A DNA stretch of 6,143 nt, taken from the NCBI GenBank assembly GCA_021821705.1, contig JAKACE010000122.1, positions 1 to 6,143 of the forward strand, given 5' to 3'. A program made the position numbers and the translations under genes. Shown one piece after another: positions 5,240 through 6,143 of the stretch; position 1 is the first letter of the stretch; each line of letters begins with the position of its first letter. The notes beneath the pieces were generated by a model. The model was not told where the DNA came from and did no database searches. It saw only the letters and a list, made by a program, of their open reading frames with translations. This stretch comes from Actinomycetes bacterium (GTDB lineage Bacteria > Actinomycetota > Acidimicrobiia > Acidimicrobiales > Palsa-688).

Positions 5240-5255
5240 AGTCACGGGCCCGGTG

Positions 5256-6143
5256 CTACAAGGCGGCGAGCGCCTCCCGGTTGCGGACCTCAGCGTCCGA
5301 CGCCGGTCGCACGTACCGGGCCTGGGTGAAGGCCGCCGAGGCGTGGCCGAGGGTGCGGGAGACGTCCACCCATTCGTACCCGGCCACCTCGTGGAGCCAG
5401 GTAGCGGCGTGGTGGCGCAGGTTGCGCCACGGGATGACCGGCCGGCCTTTTTGGCGCTTGCCCCGCGGTGACACCGTGTCCGGGTGGCACTCCCAGCCAG
5501 CGGCCCTGGCCGCAGGCTCGAACACCCGGCGCAGTTCCGCCTCGGTGAACGGCTCGAAGGGGCCCTTCGGGCCCGGGTACAAGAGGGCGAGCCGTCCGTG
5601 CGCGGCCTCGACCTCCTTTGCCCTGGCGAGCACCTCCACGAGCCCGCTGCGGCGCAGCAGCACGAACCGCCGGCGCCCGTTCTTCGGAGCCTTCTGCTGG
5701 GCGCCGTCAGCGATCGAGAAGGTCCAGGCGGTGGCGACCGTCACGCCCTGGCGCTCCTCGTCCACGTCCACGGGGCGGAGCGAGGTCAGCTCGCCGAGCC
5801 GGAGACCGCCGTAGCCGGCGACCTGGGGCATCTGCCCGAGCCAGGGACGACCGTCACGCTGCCCACGGGCAGCGAAGGCCCTGGAGAGGGCGTCGACCAT
5901 CGTCGTGCTCGGCCGCTCCGACGGCGGCACGTAGACAGCGGCTTCGTCGTCTGCGGCGAGAGGCGCCACGTAGTCGACGTCGTCCATCGGCTGCATTGTC
6001 CGGGGCAGGAGGGCCGCCCTGTGTGCGACGGTCACCATGAGCCGCAGCAGAGCCCCGATGCTCTGAACGGTGGCTGGCGCCCGCCCGGCCGCCCTTGCCG
6101 ACGCCAGCACGGCGATGCAGTGCTCATCGGTCGAGCCCCAGTC
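5256..6143 (-). CDS. Tyrosine recombinase / phage-type integrase, partial (N-terminus beyond right edge)
   Basis: The frame has no stop up to the window edge, so GTG 6110 need not be the start; 295 residues are visible, beginning DWGSTDEHCIA. The first part is the end of the helical core-binding domain (ATVQSIGALLRLMVTVAHRA). The catalytic domain follows. Counting from the codon at 6110: box I Arg104 in GGLRLGELTSLRPVDVD, the beta-hairpin Lys (Lys140 or Lys143) in QQKAPKNGRRRFVLL, box II PWRNLRHHAATWL with Arg232, His256 in LGHASAAFTQARY and the nucleophile Tyr266. The first residue of box II, normally His in HxxR, is Arg229. The enzyme would join attP and attB through a covalent Tyr-DNA intermediate and with an excision factor reverse this. 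No excisionase or att site is visible; upstream lies outside the window. The 3' end lies next to the relic-containing gap. Confidence 0.92.
   Translation of the reverse strand, partial: DWGSTDEHCIAVLASARAAGRAPATVQSIGALLRLMVTVAHRAALLPRTMQPMDDVDYVAPLAADDEAAVYVPPSERPSTTMVDALSRAFAARGQRDGRPWLGQMPQVAGYGGLRLGELTSLRPVDVDEERQGVTVATAWTFSIADGAQQKAPKNGRRRFVLLRRSGLVEVLARAKEVEAAHGRLALLYPGPKGPFEPFTEAELRRVFEPAARAAGWECHPDTVSPRGKRQKGRPVIPWRNLRHHAATWLHEVAGYEWVDVSRTLGHASAAFTQARYVRPASDAEVRNREALAAL

Noticed and set aside
4706..5255. tRNA gene or tRNA-derived attachment site beside the integrase
   Set aside because: I looked for a T-arm GTTCGAA-like motif with a pairing acceptor stem and found none; no direct repeat marking an att core could be identified within one window.
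5194..5814. Plus-strand open frame of 206 codons
   Set aside because: Antisense to the catalytic domain of the integrase; Ser/Arg/Pro-rich shadow.
1..6143. CRISPR array, insertion sequence ends or rRNA
   Set aside because: No regularly spaced direct repeats, no transposase motifs and no rRNA-like sequence were seen.

Overview
The window is very GC-rich DNA (about 70 % by eye), with strongly GC-biased third codon positions and many GTG starts, which points to an actinobacterium. Gene content looks like part of an integrated mobile element (actinobacterial integrative/conjugative element or integrated plasmid): a tyrosine recombinase, a primase-like replication protein and several small accessory genes. 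No rRNA, tRNA, CRISPR array or insertion sequence was seen. Both ends are cut: the gene at the left edge loses its C-terminus and the integrase at the right edge loses its N-terminus.

Left part (1-1804). Two small minus-strand genes of unknown function lie at 1-313 (acidic N-terminal tail, partial) and 570-929 (119 aa, helical). The second is followed at once by a perfect 15-bp hairpin. A perfect 14-bp-arm palindrome with a 2-nt spacer sits in the gap between them. The 570-929 gene diverges from a plus-strand gene at 1073-1804 whose product has the motifs of a GIY-YIG nuclease, closest in my judgement to the Eco29kI restriction-enzyme branch. The 143-bp divergent region carries three palindromes with centres about 41-45 bp apart. 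No methyltransferase is visible.

Middle (1805-4042). A 540-bp stretch with no convincing gene separates the nuclease gene from the converging replication gene. It holds a 54-bp nearly perfect inverted repeat (1924-1977) and a 9-bp hairpin (2200-2222). The 565-aa replication protein on the minus strand joins an archaeo-eukaryotic-primase-like N-terminal half (D-x-D and a downstream His motif) to C-terminal winged helix-turn-helix segments. It has no visible ATPase motif.

Right part (4043-6143). An acidic 145-aa protein of unknown function (4268-4705) diverges from the replication gene across a 225-bp intergenic region. A roughly 550-bp gap follows that seems to contain a frame-broken relic of a CPxCG-type protein. 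The window ends with a minus-strand tyrosine recombinase whose box II first residue is Arg where His is usual.

Taken together, the integrase would provide integration and excision, the primase-like protein replication of the excised form, and the nuclease with the small unknown genes the cargo or control functions. That division of labour is inferred from family membership and proximity.
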